Below, in pieces: positions 6,712 through 14,281 of a stretch of 23,213 nucleotides of DNA; position 1 is the first letter of the stretch; each line of letters begins with the position of its first letter. The notes under the pieces are model-generated. The model was given only the letters and a program-made list of their open reading frames with translations, was not told the DNA's origin and ran no database searches. The position numbers and the translations under genes were made by a program. The DNA is taken from NCBI GenBank assembly GCA_002348265.1, contig DEAT01000059.1, positions 1 to 23,213 of the forward strand, read 5' to 3'. Origin of the DNA: Gemmatimonadales bacterium UBA2975. Its GTDB lineage: Bacteria; Gemmatimonadota; Gemmatimonadetes; Longimicrobiales; Gaopeijiaceae.

Positions 6712-7686
6712 TCAGCAGGCGTCGCCTTCGATAAGTCGGGCGAGTTGGTCGAGGTCAGCGTTTCCACCGCTGATTACGATCACCACGGGTCGTTCCTTGT
6801 CGACCTCAATCTTTCCTTGGAGCAGGGCGGCCAGTCCTGCTGCACCTGACGGCTCAGCCAGGAGCTTGGTGCGCTCGAGGAGCACCATCATCGCGCTGAT
6901 AATTTCAGAGTCCTCCACTAAAACTATTCCCCGGGCATGTTGAGACAGGATCTCGTAGTTGATGGCTCCCGCCATTGGTGGCCCGAGTCCATCCGCTACT
7001 GTGTGAACTTGGTCTATCTGCACTGCTTGACCTGCTGAAAAGGAGGCGTGCATCGCAGGGGCTCCGGTCGGCTCTACGCCCCATACGTCAACTTCTGTCC
7101 CGGATAAGGCTGCTGCTGCGGCAATTGATGAGGATAGGCCACCCCCTCCTACTGGAACCACGATCGTTCCTGTCTCCGGAAGATCTTCGAGAATCTCCAG
7201 TCCGCACGATGCGTGTCCAGCAACTACATCAGTGTCGTCAAAAGGGTGTACAAATGTCAGTCCTCTCTCGTCACTCACTTCTTGAACCTTGTGAAAGGCA
7301 GCGCTGGCGTCACCATGAAGAATCACTTCGGATCCGTATTCTTGACTGGCTCTGACTTTTGTAGGTGATGCGTTCTCCATCATTACGACTGTTGACGAAA
7401 CACCTGCTGACGTAGCTGCCCAGGCCACTGCCTGTGCATGGTTGCCAGCAGAAACCGTCGATACGCCTCTTGCTCGCTCCTCGTCTGAGAGAGTGAGTAG
7501 TCGATTCAGTGCTCCGCGCACCTTAAAAGCCCCTGTTTTTTGTAGGTTTTCGCACTTCAACCATACCGGGGCCCCTATTCGGGCAGACAGGTATTGGGAG
7601 TGTAGAATGGGTGTCCGGTGCACCATTCCCTCTATCCGCCGTCGAGCTTCGTTGAGCCGATTTATTGTTAGGTCATCGATGATCAT
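6712..7686 (-). CDS. Threonine dehydratase / serine racemase-family PLP enzyme
   Basis: This fold-type II PLP enzyme probably deaminates threonine to 2-oxobutyrate (or serine to pyruvate). The PLP lysine is K55 in TGAFKVRGAL. SAGNHAQAVA (79-88) binds the substrate carboxylate and the PVGGGGLSSS loop (179-188) binds the cofactor phosphate. At 324 residues it lacks the C-terminal ACT domain of feedback-regulated biosynthetic IlvA, so it resembles the short catabolic TdcB/serine racemase type. I chose the ATG at 7686 because family members begin close to this point (IIDDLTINRLNEARRRIEG). A TTG at 7746 would add 20 atypical residues; neither start has a strong ribosome-binding site. Substrate preference cannot be read from sequence alone. 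Confidence 0.9.
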   Translation of the reverse strand: MIIDDLTINRLNEARRRIEGMVHRTPILHSQYLSARIGAPVWLKCENLQKTGAFKVRGALNRLLTLSDEERARGVSTVSAGNHAQAVAWAATSAGVSSTVVMMENASPTKVRASQEYGSEVILHGDASAAFHKVQEVSDERGLTFVHPFDDTDVVAGHASCGLEILEDLPETGTIVVPVGGGGLSSSIAAAAALSGTEVDVWGVEPTGAPAMHASFSAGQAVQIDQVHTVADGLGPPMAGAINYEILSQHARGIVLVEDSEIISAMMVLLERTKLLAEPSGAAGLAALLQGKIEVDKERPVVIVISGGNADLDQLARLIEGDAC

Positions 7687-7874
7687 GGGCCGAGAATGGG
7701 GGCGTGTCGCGCTCAGGTCCAGAGAATTAATCGCTCTCTTTTTCAAAACTCAAAACTTTCAGTGTTTATGAGAGCAACTAAAATCATTGCGGCTTCATGG
7801 ATTTCGTGCGTACACTTCCGCTGACGTGCCGATGCATTGATTCCCCTTTATTCCAGTTGGATGAGGTCTCTTCT

Positions 7875-10679
7875 ATGCGCATGTGTCGCTTTATACCAAC
7901 ACTTCTTCTCTTAGCCTTGCCCGCCTTGGGGCTTACAACTCAGCTGTCTGCTCAGCAGGCCACACTCGTCGGGACTGTAACAGACGCAGAGTTTGGGACT
8001 CCGGTTGCTCAAGCCCGAGTCCAGGTCCTCGGAGGATCAGGCGTAGAGACGCTCACTAACGATCAGGGGCGTTATACATTCCAGCTCCCTCCTGGAAGCT
8101 ACTCGCTTCTTTTCGAGGTGGTTGGATACCCGTTAACACGTGAAGATGACGTGACCGTGTCCGCGGGAGGAACTACTACTTTCGATGTGGTCCTTGAGTC
8201 TACGGCCTTCCAGCTTGACCCGATCGTAGTAACGGCGGGGAGAAGTCAGGTTGGTGAAAAGGAGACTGAGGCAGCAGCTACTTCCGTAACCATCAGTTCT
8301 ATTGAGATTGAGGAGCGCCCTGCGCCCTCGTTCATGGAGCACCTCCGTTCAGCACCCGGAGTCGATATTCTCACGTATGGGTTACAGGGAGGAAACGTTA
8401 CCACGCGGGGCTTCAACAACATCTTCTCAGGTGGGTTACACATGCTCACCGATAACCGGCTGGCGGGCGTGCCTTCTCTTCGGGTTAACCTGATGCACTT
8501 CATCCCGTCGAACGATGCAGACGTAGATCGGATGGAGGTGGTGCTCGGGCCAGGTTCTGCACTCTACGGCCCGAACACAGCGAACGGTGTGGTCCACATC
8601 ATCACTAAGTCGCCGCTGGACGAGCAGGGCACGTCGGTGACGATGGGAGCAGGTCAACGTTCAGTCTTTCAGGGGTCTTTTCGATCCGCCTTCAAGTTGT
8701 CTGACGATTTCGGATTTAAGGTTTCGGGTCAAAGTCTGACGGGAAATGAGTGGGAATTCGACGATGCTACGGAGCTTGCAAATCGCGCATCTGCACTGGC
8801 AAACCCGGCTCTGTGCCTCAGCGATCGACAACTGCGCGGATACTCTGCCGGAGAAGCCCAAACTGCGTGTAATAGAGTAGGGACCCGTGACTATGACATT
8901 AAACGCTTGGGTCTTGAGGCACGTGCGGATTGGCGTTTTGCCGACGATGGCGCGTTCGTTGCGACATGGGGTCGGAACCAGTCTTCTGGGGTCGAACTCA
9001 CCGGTCTAGGTGCCGGGCAGACGCAGGACTGGGTATACGAGTTCTTCCAGGGGCGGGTCAGCCATAACCGTTTCTTCGCACAGGCCTATCTGAACACGAG
9101 CAACTCTGGTGAGAGCTACCTGATAAATAATGGTGTTCCGCTTGTTGATCGTTCTAAGCTCTGGGTTACCCAGGTTCAGCATGGAATTGATATGTGGGAT
9201 GGCCGCCAAGACTTCACATATGGCTTCGATTATTTCGCTACACGTCCGGAGACAGAAGGCAACATTAATGGTCAGTATGAGAACCGAGACCATATGGATG
9301 AGTGGGGCGTGTATCTGCAATCGAAGACTGCGTTAACGGATAAGATCGACTTTGTGTTGGCCGCACGTGTCGACGACCATTCAATCTTGCCGGACCGAGT
9401 ATTCTCGCCGAGGGCTGCTTTAGTGATGCAGCCGCAAGAGGATCACACGTTGCGATTGATGTACAACCAGGCGTATTCCTCTCCGTCCAGTCTGAATTAT
9501 TTCCTAGATATCTCGAATGGTTTCGCTCCGGGGCTCGAAGCCCTTGGGTTTGGACTGAGGGCATATGGGACGGGAGCGAACGGATGGTCGGTAATCAATG
9601 AGGATGGATCATTGACGGGAATGCGTTCACCGTTCAACGCGGATCGGAGCGCGATTCTTCCGATTGCGGCCACGACCGCCTTCTGGCCGGCTCTTGTTGG
9701 TGTGATGCAGGCGCAGATTGCAGCTGGTGCGTTGCCAGCCTCCCTCGGAGCTCTAATACCTACTTTGGCTGGACTTGCCCCGACTCCGGCAGACATCGGT
9801 TCAATGCTCGTCAACCCGCTGAGTGGTCAGATAGCGCCAGCGTCGGCAGCGTCTACGATGGTTATGCCAATTGATCCCATTCAGGAGAGCAACACCGAAA
9901 CCTTCGAAATCGGTTGGACAGGAATCCTAGCTGACCGGATGAAGATCACGGCGGGCCTCTATTACGCGAAGAAGAACAACTTCGTGTCGCCACTTCTGCT
10001 TCAGACGCCTGTCGTCACGATGAATGGTAATGACATAGCCAGCTTCATCACCGTGCCCGTTGTGACAGCACTAACGCAGGCGTTAATGGCCGCTGGATTA
10101 GACGCAGCTACGGCGGCTGCCCAAGCACAGGCTCAGGCAGCGACGATTATTCCTCAGGTCGCCGGTGGTATGGCACAGGTGCCGGTCGGTGTCGTGTCGT
10201 CCTCTGAATTCAGTCCAGGTGCAGACCTGATCGCATCGTACAGAACAGTGGGTGATCTGACGATGTTTGGTAGCGACGTCGCTATGCAGTGGTTCTTGAA
10301 CGACAGGTGGACTATGGGCGGGACGTTCTCATGGGTGTCTGACGAGAGGTTCCCTGTTCTTGGGACGGATCCGATTTCACTCAATGCTCCGAAGCGAAAA
10401 GGCACAATGAGTATGGCATACCGTGATGTTGTGTCCGGCTTCAACGCTTCGGCGCGTTGGAGGTTCAACAGTTCATTTAAGGGAAATTCCGCGGGGTACG
10501 TCGGTGAGGTCCCTGCGAGCAGTGTTGTGGACTTGGGCTTGGGCTACCGTTTGCCGAGCACGGATGCAACGCTGCAGCTCTCGGTGCAAAATATCTTTGA
10601 TTCCGAGAACTTTTCGTTCGTGGGTATGCCGAGCATTGGCCGCTATGCTATGGTCAAGGTCAAATACGACCTCTTCTAG
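7875..10679 (+). CDS. TonB-dependent outer-membrane receptor with carboxypeptidase-like N-terminal domain
   Basis: The ATG at 7875 is preferred because GAGGT precedes it by seven bases and it begins a clean signal peptide (FIPTLLLLALPALG, cleavage near LSA-QQ, residue 26); an ATG at 7797 would add 26 residues. The 934-residue protein then has a carboxypeptidase-regulatory-like beta-sandwich (about 30-112), a TonB-box-like IVVTAGR (about 117), a plug domain (about 135-245, ending VVLGPGSALYGPNTANGV) and a long beta-barrel closing with an aromatic residue (KVKYDLF). Two Ala-rich, apparently helical stretches (about 594-665 and 728-775) interrupt the barrel and probably form external loops. The ligand is unknown; such receptors import siderophores, cobalamin, glycans or peptides. 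A strong hairpin follows, so it is probably monocistronic. Confidence 0.93.
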   Translation: MRMCRFIPTLLLLALPALGLTTQLSAQQATLVGTVTDAEFGTPVAQARVQVLGGSGVETLTNDQGRYTFQLPPGSYSLLFEVVGYPLTREDDVTVSAGGTTTFDVVLESTAFQLDPIVVTAGRSQVGEKETEAAATSVTISSIEIEERPAPSFMEHLRSAPGVDILTYGLQGGNVTTRGFNNIFSGGLHMLTDNRLAGVPSLRVNLMHFIPSNDADVDRMEVVLGPGSALYGPNTANGVVHIITKSPLDEQGTSVTMGAGQRSVFQGSFRSAFKLSDDFGFKVSGQSLTGNEWEFDDATELANRASALANPALCLSDRQLRGYSAGEAQTACNRVGTRDYDIKRLGLEARADWRFADDGAFVATWGRNQSSGVELTGLGAGQTQDWVYEFFQGRVSHNRFFAQAYLNTSNSGESYLINNGVPLVDRSKLWVTQVQHGIDMWDGRQDFTYGFDYFATRPETEGNINGQYENRDHMDEWGVYLQSKTALTDKIDFVLAARVDDHSILPDRVFSPRAALVMQPQEDHTLRLMYNQAYSSPSSLNYFLDISNGFAPGLEALGFGLRAYGTGANGWSVINEDGSLTGMRSPFNADRSAILPIAATTAFWPALVGVMQAQIAAGALPASLGALIPTLAGLAPTPADIGSMLVNPLSGQIAPASAASTMVMPIDPIQESNTETFEIGWTGILADRMKITAGLYYAKKNNFVSPLLLQTPVVTMNGNDIASFITVPVVTALTQALMAAGLDAATAAAQAQAQAATIIPQVAGGMAQVPVGVVSSSEFSPGADLIASYRTVGDLTMFGSDVAMQWFLNDRWTMGGTFSWVSDERFPVLGTDPISLNAPKRKGTMSMAYRDVVSGFNASARWRFNSSFKGNSAGYVGEVPASSVVDLGLGYRLPSTDATLQLSVQNIFDSENFSFVGMPSIGRYAMVKVKYDLF

Positions 10680-10705
10680 AACGGAAGAACTAGGCTAGAG
10701 TTTGT

Positions 10706-10744
10706 CGGGAGGCCCGGATGGCGAGTTGCCATTCGGGCCTCCCG
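10706..10744. terminator. Strong 17-bp hairpin after the TonB-dependent receptor
   Basis: The arm at 10706-10722 pairs with 10728-10744 over 17 consecutive positions (one G-T pair) with a five-base loop. It starts 26 bases after the receptor stop codon. No T-run follows on either strand, so it may stop RNA decay or act with Rho rather than being a textbook intrinsic terminator. It could also be a dispersed palindromic repeat. Confidence 0.7.
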
Positions 10745-10819
10745 CTCACGCAGAGGTCATCCAGAGTAACCCGGGAATGCCCGGTTCGAATGTAAATTGA
10801 GAAGGGGCGCTCGCTTCCG

Positions 10820-11263
10820 ATGAGCGAATCGACAAACACGATCACATTACGGTGCGGATTTTGTCTGGCACTCAATACGGTTGAGGTAGGGGTATCGATG
10901 GATCACCCGATATGCGGTGATTGCAGTAAACCCATGTTGCTTGATCGGCCAGTGAAGGTGACTCAAGAGGATTTTGACCGGACCGTATTGGGATCTGACG
11001 TGCCGGTCTTAGTGGACTTCTATGCGGACTGGTGCGCGCCCTGCAAGATGGTTGCTCCACTTCTTGATGAGATCGCCAACCGAGAGGTTGGAAAAATTTT
11101 GGTAGTGAAGTTGGATACCGATCATGCGCCTGATGTTGCTATGAGGTATGAGATCCGCAGTGTCCCCACGCTTATCATCTTCCAAAACGGAGATGAGGTT
11201 GAGCGTTCGCTCGGGTTCGAGCCGGAGCGTGTTCTCGGACTAGTGGAAAAGGCCGTAGCGTGA
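10820..11263 (+). CDS. trxC: Thioredoxin with N-terminal zinc finger (thioredoxin 2/TrxC type)
   Basis: The N-terminus carries two CxxC pairs, Cys12/Cys15 and Cys32/Cys35, spaced like the zinc finger of E. coli thioredoxin 2. A thioredoxin domain follows, with the active site WCAPC (Cys72, Cys75) and the cis-proline in SVPTLI. This enzyme class reduces protein disulfides in the cytoplasm and the zinc site senses oxidation. The active site has Ala where classical thioredoxins have Gly, a common variant. The 147-residue length fits TrxC. AAGGGG (10802-10807) lies 12 bases before the ATG, a slightly long spacing. Its stop overlaps the argR start (GTGA), so argR is probably translationally coupled to it, an uncommon partnership. 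Confidence 0.93.
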   Translation: MSESTNTITLRCGFCLALNTVEVGVSMDHPICGDCSKPMLLDRPVKVTQEDFDRTVLGSDVPVLVDFYADWCAPCKMVAPLLDEIANREVGKILVVKLDTDHAPDVAMRYEIRSVPTLIIFQNGDEVERSLGFEPERVLGLVEKAVA

Positions 11264-11712
11264 ACAAGACTGATCGACAGCGCGTAGTCCTCGAGATTGT
11301 AAACACGAACCGAGTGAGCAGTCAGGAGAGACTGCGAAGCCTGCTTTTAGAGAGGGGAATAGAAGTCACTCAGGCGACGCTCTCTCGTGATATGAAAGAG
11401 CTTCGCCTTGTGAAGGCTACGGGCGCAGATGGAGTAGGATTCTATTCCTCACCAGAAGAGTGGGACCATACGCCTGCACTGGCGTCTCTACTTCCCACCC
11501 TTTTTCATAGTGCGGACGGGGTTGCTCATCTCTTAGTGGTTCGGACAATGAAAGGGGGTGCACAGACTGTCGCTGCCGCGATAGACTGGGAGGAATGGCC
11601 TGAGGTATTGGGGACTCTCGCCGGAGACGACACGATACTGATCATTCTTAGGGACCCAGGCGCCCTGTACGAGGTCAAGCAGCGGCTCGAAGTTATGGCG
11701 CGCCCCGACTGA
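11260..11712 (+). CDS. argR: Arginine repressor ArgR
   Basis: ArgR is an arginine-sensing hexameric repressor of arginine synthesis genes. The N-terminal winged helix (about 1-70) includes SSQERLRSLLLERGIEVTQA and the recognition segment TLSRDMKELRLVKA. The C-terminal domain carries GTLAGDDTILIIL, whose paired aspartates bind arginine and which forms the trimer interface. The 150-residue length is typical. It starts with GTG overlapping the thioredoxin stop. ARG-box-like operators lie 90 bases after its stop codon and argH lies 328 bases downstream, so its regulation and target are probably local. There is no clear operator in front of trxC or argR themselves. Confidence 0.95.
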   Translation: MNKTDRQRVVLEIVNTNRVSSQERLRSLLLERGIEVTQATLSRDMKELRLVKATGADGVGFYSSPEEWDHTPALASLLPTLFHSADGVAHLLVVRTMKGGAQTVAAAIDWEEWPEVLGTLAGDDTILIILRDPGALYEVKQRLEVMARPD

Positions 11713-11783
11713 ATTGGGCCTTCAAAGACAGTTGCGGGGGGTCTAGACATCAAGCTGGATCCGCTAAATAGACGGCCCTCTGG

Positions 11784-11811
11784 TTGACTCGTTTAACAAA
11801 TAATGCATAAT
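11784..11811 (+). promoter_or_regulatory. Sigma-70-like promoter inside the argR-argH gap
   Basis: TTGACT (11784-11789, five of six) and CATAAT (11806-11811, five of six) are 16 bases apart, the best-matching promoter pair in the gap. Transcription would start near 11818. The -10 element lies inside the first ARG box, so bound ArgR would block polymerase. Confidence 0.6.
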
Positions 11812-11840
11812 TAAACATATCACATGAATTAAAAAATTAA
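11802..11840. promoter_or_regulatory. Paired ARG-box-like ArgR operators
   Basis: Box 1 (11802-11819) reads AATGCATAATTAAACATA and matches the 18-base enteric ARG box (TG-N-AT-W4-AT-N-CA core) at nearly all positions. Box 2 (11823-11840) begins CATGAAT, a perfect left half-site, then an A/T tract with a degenerate right half. The boxes are exactly 3 bp apart, so their starts are 21 bp apart, which is the established spacing of paired ARG boxes bound by one ArgR hexamer. The assignment is by consensus and spacing, with argR as the adjacent gene. Confidence 0.7.
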
Positions 11841-11937
11841 GCTTGTTAAGTAAGACCGGGGGCAGAAGCAGGGGGCTAGGGCCTTCAAGCGCGTCGGCGG
11901 GACGTGTCTGAGCTTCTGGCCCCCGGTCTTTTTTTAT
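11818..11937 (+). ncRNA. Putative ArgR-controlled small RNA or attenuated leader (about 120 nt)
   Basis: A transcript from the promoter at 11784-11811 would run about 120 bases to the T-tract at 11929-11935. It begins A/U-rich and ends in the long terminator hairpin with a 42-base loop. The loop has two G-rich segments, GGGGGC at 11871-11876 and GGGCC at 11879-11883. Either could instead pair with the C-run of the 3' arm (11919-11924), so alternative folds are possible. No leader peptide is encoded. It could be a stand-alone RNA or a switch governing read-through into argH. Both are inference; no known RNA family was recognised. Confidence 0.45.
11852..11937 (+). terminator. Intrinsic terminator with 18-bp stem and T-tail
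   Basis: The arm at 11852-11869 (AAGACCGGGGGCAGAAGC) pairs with 11912-11930 over 18 bases with one bulged G, followed directly by a T-run (11929-11935). The 42-base loop is long for a simple terminator. It ends transcripts from the promoter upstream, and possibly read-through from argR, about 100 bases before argH. Confidence 0.8.
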
Positions 11938-11957
11938 AAGCGCTACGAGCGCGATCT

Positions 11958-11986
11958 TTGCAGGTACTGGCCCGCAGGACTGGAAT
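11958..11986 (+). promoter_or_regulatory. Possible second promoter, for argH
   Basis: TTGCAG (11958-11963) and TGGAAT (11981-11986) are 17 bases apart, downstream of the terminator and about 50 bases before the argH start. The match is moderate. If real, argH escapes the upstream terminator and the ArgR-controlled promoter. Confidence 0.35.
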
Positions 11987-12039
11987 GAGACAGTCTGAAG
12001 GTTTATGAGATAGAGCAACGGAGCATTCCCGGAAAATTC

Positions 12040-13431
12040 ATGAGTGACGAAGCAGGTGCCCTGTGGGGTGGACGGTTCAAAGAAGGAATGGCCCGGGAGA
12101 TGGTGCCGTTAAACCTGAGTCTAGATGTAGATAAACGGCTGTGGCGGGAAGATATTCAGGGGAGCGTGGCTTGGGCGAGAGCAATCGGAAAGGCGGGAGT
12201 TCTTACAGACAAAGAAGTCGGTGACATCTTAGGTGGACTCGACAACGTGGTTCAACGGATCGAGAAGCATGGACTGTCTGAGGCGGCCGAAGAAGACATT
12301 CACTCTGTCATCGAGCGTATGCTTGGTGAGGAGGTCGGTGAGGTTTCTGGTAAGTTGCATACTGGTCGATCGCGCAATGATCAGTCATCGACGGGTGTGC
12401 GTCTCTATGGGATGACGGCAGCAGATCACGTAATAGATCTTCTCCTAGAATATGCTACGGCACTTCATGATTTCGCTGAGTCGGGGCGAGAGATGATTAT
12501 GCCCGGTTATACTCACCTTCAGCAGGCGCAGCCCATACGAGCAGCGCAATGGGCTCTGAGTCACATAGTGCCTGTTTTGAGGGACATAGAGCGAATGAAA
12601 GCGGCGCGTGCTGCGGCGTCAGTGCTCCCTCTAGGGTCTGGGGCAATTGCGGGGTGCCCGTTCTCGATTGATAGAGAATCAGTCCGTGCTGAGTTGGGGT
12701 TCGACCAAATCAGCAATAATTCTGTCGACGCAGTGTCAGACAGGGACTGGATCTGCGATTTTCTCTACGCGGGGGCCATGGTGGGCGTTCATCTGTCACG
12801 TTTGTCCGAGGACTTGGTTCTTTTTTCAAGTGTGGAGTTTGGTTTTATCCGCATATCTGACGGTTTTAGCACTGGATCTAGCTTGATGCCGCAGAAGCGT
12901 AATCCCGATGTTGCTGAGCTGGGCAGAGGTAAGACAGGGAGACTTATTGGTAACCTGATGTCGATTCTGACACTGCTCAAAGGTCTTCCGACGAGCTATA
13001 ACCGGGACCTGCAAGAAGATAAGGAACCGCTTTTCGATACGATTGATACGCTATCACTAACTCTTCCCGCGCTAAGTGGGGCGGTTTCCACTGCGTCATT
13101 CTGTCCTGAGCGCATGTCAGAAGTGATGGATGTCCAGCTGCTAGCAACGGATTTAGCTGACTATCTGGTGCGGCGTGGTGTTCCGTTTCGCACGACCCAT
13201 GAAGTTGTAGGAAGACTGGTCCGGACTGCAGAAGAAAAGGGTGTGGCGCTCTCTGAGCTAAGCCTGGAGGTATTCACTGCGGAGAACCCGATGTTTAAAG
13301 AAGACGTTTTTGACGTCTTCGATTGGGAGGCCTCTGTAGAGGCGCGTCTAGCATATGGTGGTACTGCACTCGAGTCGATCGACTCCCAGCTTCTTGATGT
13401 CCGAGCCCAGATTGAGGGATTACGATCCTAG
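12040..13431 (+). CDS. argH: Argininosuccinate lyase
   Basis: ArgH splits argininosuccinate into arginine and fumarate, the last step of arginine synthesis. Family marks in order are LWGGRFKE at the N-terminus (8-15), HTGRSRNDQ (107-115), PGYTHLQQAQP (155-165) with the catalytic Thr158/His159 pair, and the superfamily signature GSSLMPQKRNPD (279-290) with the catalytic serine near 281. Its 463 residues are a normal length. The ATG has only a distant purine-rich element (CGGAG, about 15 bases upstream). It is downstream of argR but separated by a terminator; no argG or other arginine gene is adjacent. Confidence 0.97.
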   Translation: MSDEAGALWGGRFKEGMAREMVPLNLSLDVDKRLWREDIQGSVAWARAIGKAGVLTDKEVGDILGGLDNVVQRIEKHGLSEAAEEDIHSVIERMLGEEVGEVSGKLHTGRSRNDQSSTGVRLYGMTAADHVIDLLLEYATALHDFAESGREMIMPGYTHLQQAQPIRAAQWALSHIVPVLRDIERMKAARAAASVLPLGSGAIAGCPFSIDRESVRAELGFDQISNNSVDAVSDRDWICDFLYAGAMVGVHLSRLSEDLVLFSSVEFGFIRISDGFSTGSSLMPQKRNPDVAELGRGKTGRLIGNLMSILTLLKGLPTSYNRDLQEDKEPLFDTIDTLSLTLPALSGAVSTASFCPERMSEVMDVQLLATDLADYLVRRGVPFRTTHEVVGRLVRTAEEKGVALSELSLEVFTAENPMFKEDVFDVFDWEASVEARLAYGGTALESIDSQLLDVRAQIEGLRS

Positions 13432-13567
13432 TTAGTCCGACATGTCATGAGGCCTACATCCGTGTTTAGTACTGGTTGAACTGGCTGACCGAGCTGGCCG
13501 CGGATAGATTAGAGCGTGTACGAGATCTCTCTCGAAAGTAACTTCAGGACGTGATGGGTCATCGCCG

Positions 13568-14281
13568 TTGAACGCTGAAGAGCTTAAACGTGCCGCAGCC
13601 GCCGAGGCTCTTAAGTCAGTTGAGAGTGGAATGGCGCTCGGACTTGGGACGGGAAGCACAGTCCGCCATCTCGTGGATCTTCTTGGTGAAGAAATCCGAA
13701 GTGGACGCCTGACTGATATAGTTGGAGTCCCCACGTCAGTGAAGACTGAGAATCAGGCAGTTGAAGTTGGGATTCCATTGATCGAACTCGGATCACGAAC
13801 TGAACTCGATCTCACGATCGATGGAGCCGACGAGGTCGCGCCTGGACTTAATTTGATCAAGGGCCTGGGCGCTGCACTGCTGCGTGAGAAGATGGTAGCT
13901 CAGGCATCACGGCGCCTGATCATCATCTCTGACGACAGTAAAATCGTTAGTAAACTAGGAACGAGAGTTCCTCTTCCCGTGGAGGTTGTAGACTGGTCGA
14001 TAGAGGCTCTCAAGACGTTTATCGAATCGACCGGTGCAGAAGCTCAACTCCGTCTTGATTCGAGTGGTAAGGCGGTACGAAGCGACAATGGCAACGTCTT
14101 TCTCGACGCTCGATATCCGGTTGGGTTGGAGGATGCGGTGGCACTTGAAGGAGAACTTCTCCATCGAGCGGGCATCGTCGACACTGGGCTCTTCTTGGGC
14201 ATGGCCGAAGCTGCTGTGATAGCATCTCCCGAGGGTGTCTACACGCTCACTCCTGAATCGCCCATACCTCTACTATCATGA
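13568..14281 (+). CDS. rpiA: Ribose-5-phosphate isomerase A
   Basis: RpiA interconverts ribose 5-phosphate and ribulose 5-phosphate in the pentose phosphate pathway. Visible motifs are GLGTGSTVRHL (25-35, phosphate loop), TIDGADE (83-89), KGLGAALLREK (98-108) with the catalytic Glu107 and Lys98, and a glycine/aspartate-rich C-terminal half typical of the 220-240 residue family. The start is TTG at 13568, nine bases after GATGGG; no ATG or GTG lies in frame nearby, and a nearby ATG (13554) is out of frame. The stop overlaps rpe by four bases (ATGA). Together rpiA and rpe route ribulose 5-phosphate. Confidence 0.95.
   Translation: MNAEELKRAAAAEALKSVESGMALGLGTGSTVRHLVDLLGEEIRSGRLTDIVGVPTSVKTENQAVEVGIPLIELGSRTELDLTIDGADEVAPGLNLIKGLGAALLREKMVAQASRRLIIISDDSKIVSKLGTRVPLPVEVVDWSIEALKTFIESTGAEAQLRLDSSGKAVRSDNGNVFLDARYPVGLEDAVALEGELLHRAGIVDTGLFLGMAEAAVIASPEGVYTLTPESPIPLLS

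Larger units (their letters stand above)
11713..12039. other. argR-argH intergenic regulatory region (327 bp)
   Basis: This is the longest gene-free stretch in the window. In order it holds a sigma-70-like promoter (11784-11811), two adjacent ARG-box-like operators (11802-11840) in an AT-rich block unlike the rest of the window, an 18-bp hairpin with a T-tail (11852-11937), a small GCGCT/AGCGC hairpin (11940-11952) and a second promoter-like pair (11958-11986) before argH. Short reading frames here (ATG-CAT-AAT-TAA at 11803; ATG-AAT-TAA at 11824) are too small for an arginine leader peptide. A minus-strand open frame across it (11764-12018) looks spurious. Confidence 0.85.

Noticed and set aside
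7797..7874. 26-residue extension of the TonB-dependent receptor
   Set aside because: It precedes a clean signal peptide whose own ATG has GAGGT at good spacing.
11803..11833. Arginine leader peptide for classical attenuation
   Set aside because: The two ATG-started frames have only three and two codons and no arginine run.
11764..12018. Minus-strand open frame of 84 codons across the argR-argH gap
   Set aside because: It covers the AT-rich operators and the terminator hairpin, has no family resemblance and low-complexity composition; the regulatory reading explains the stretch better.
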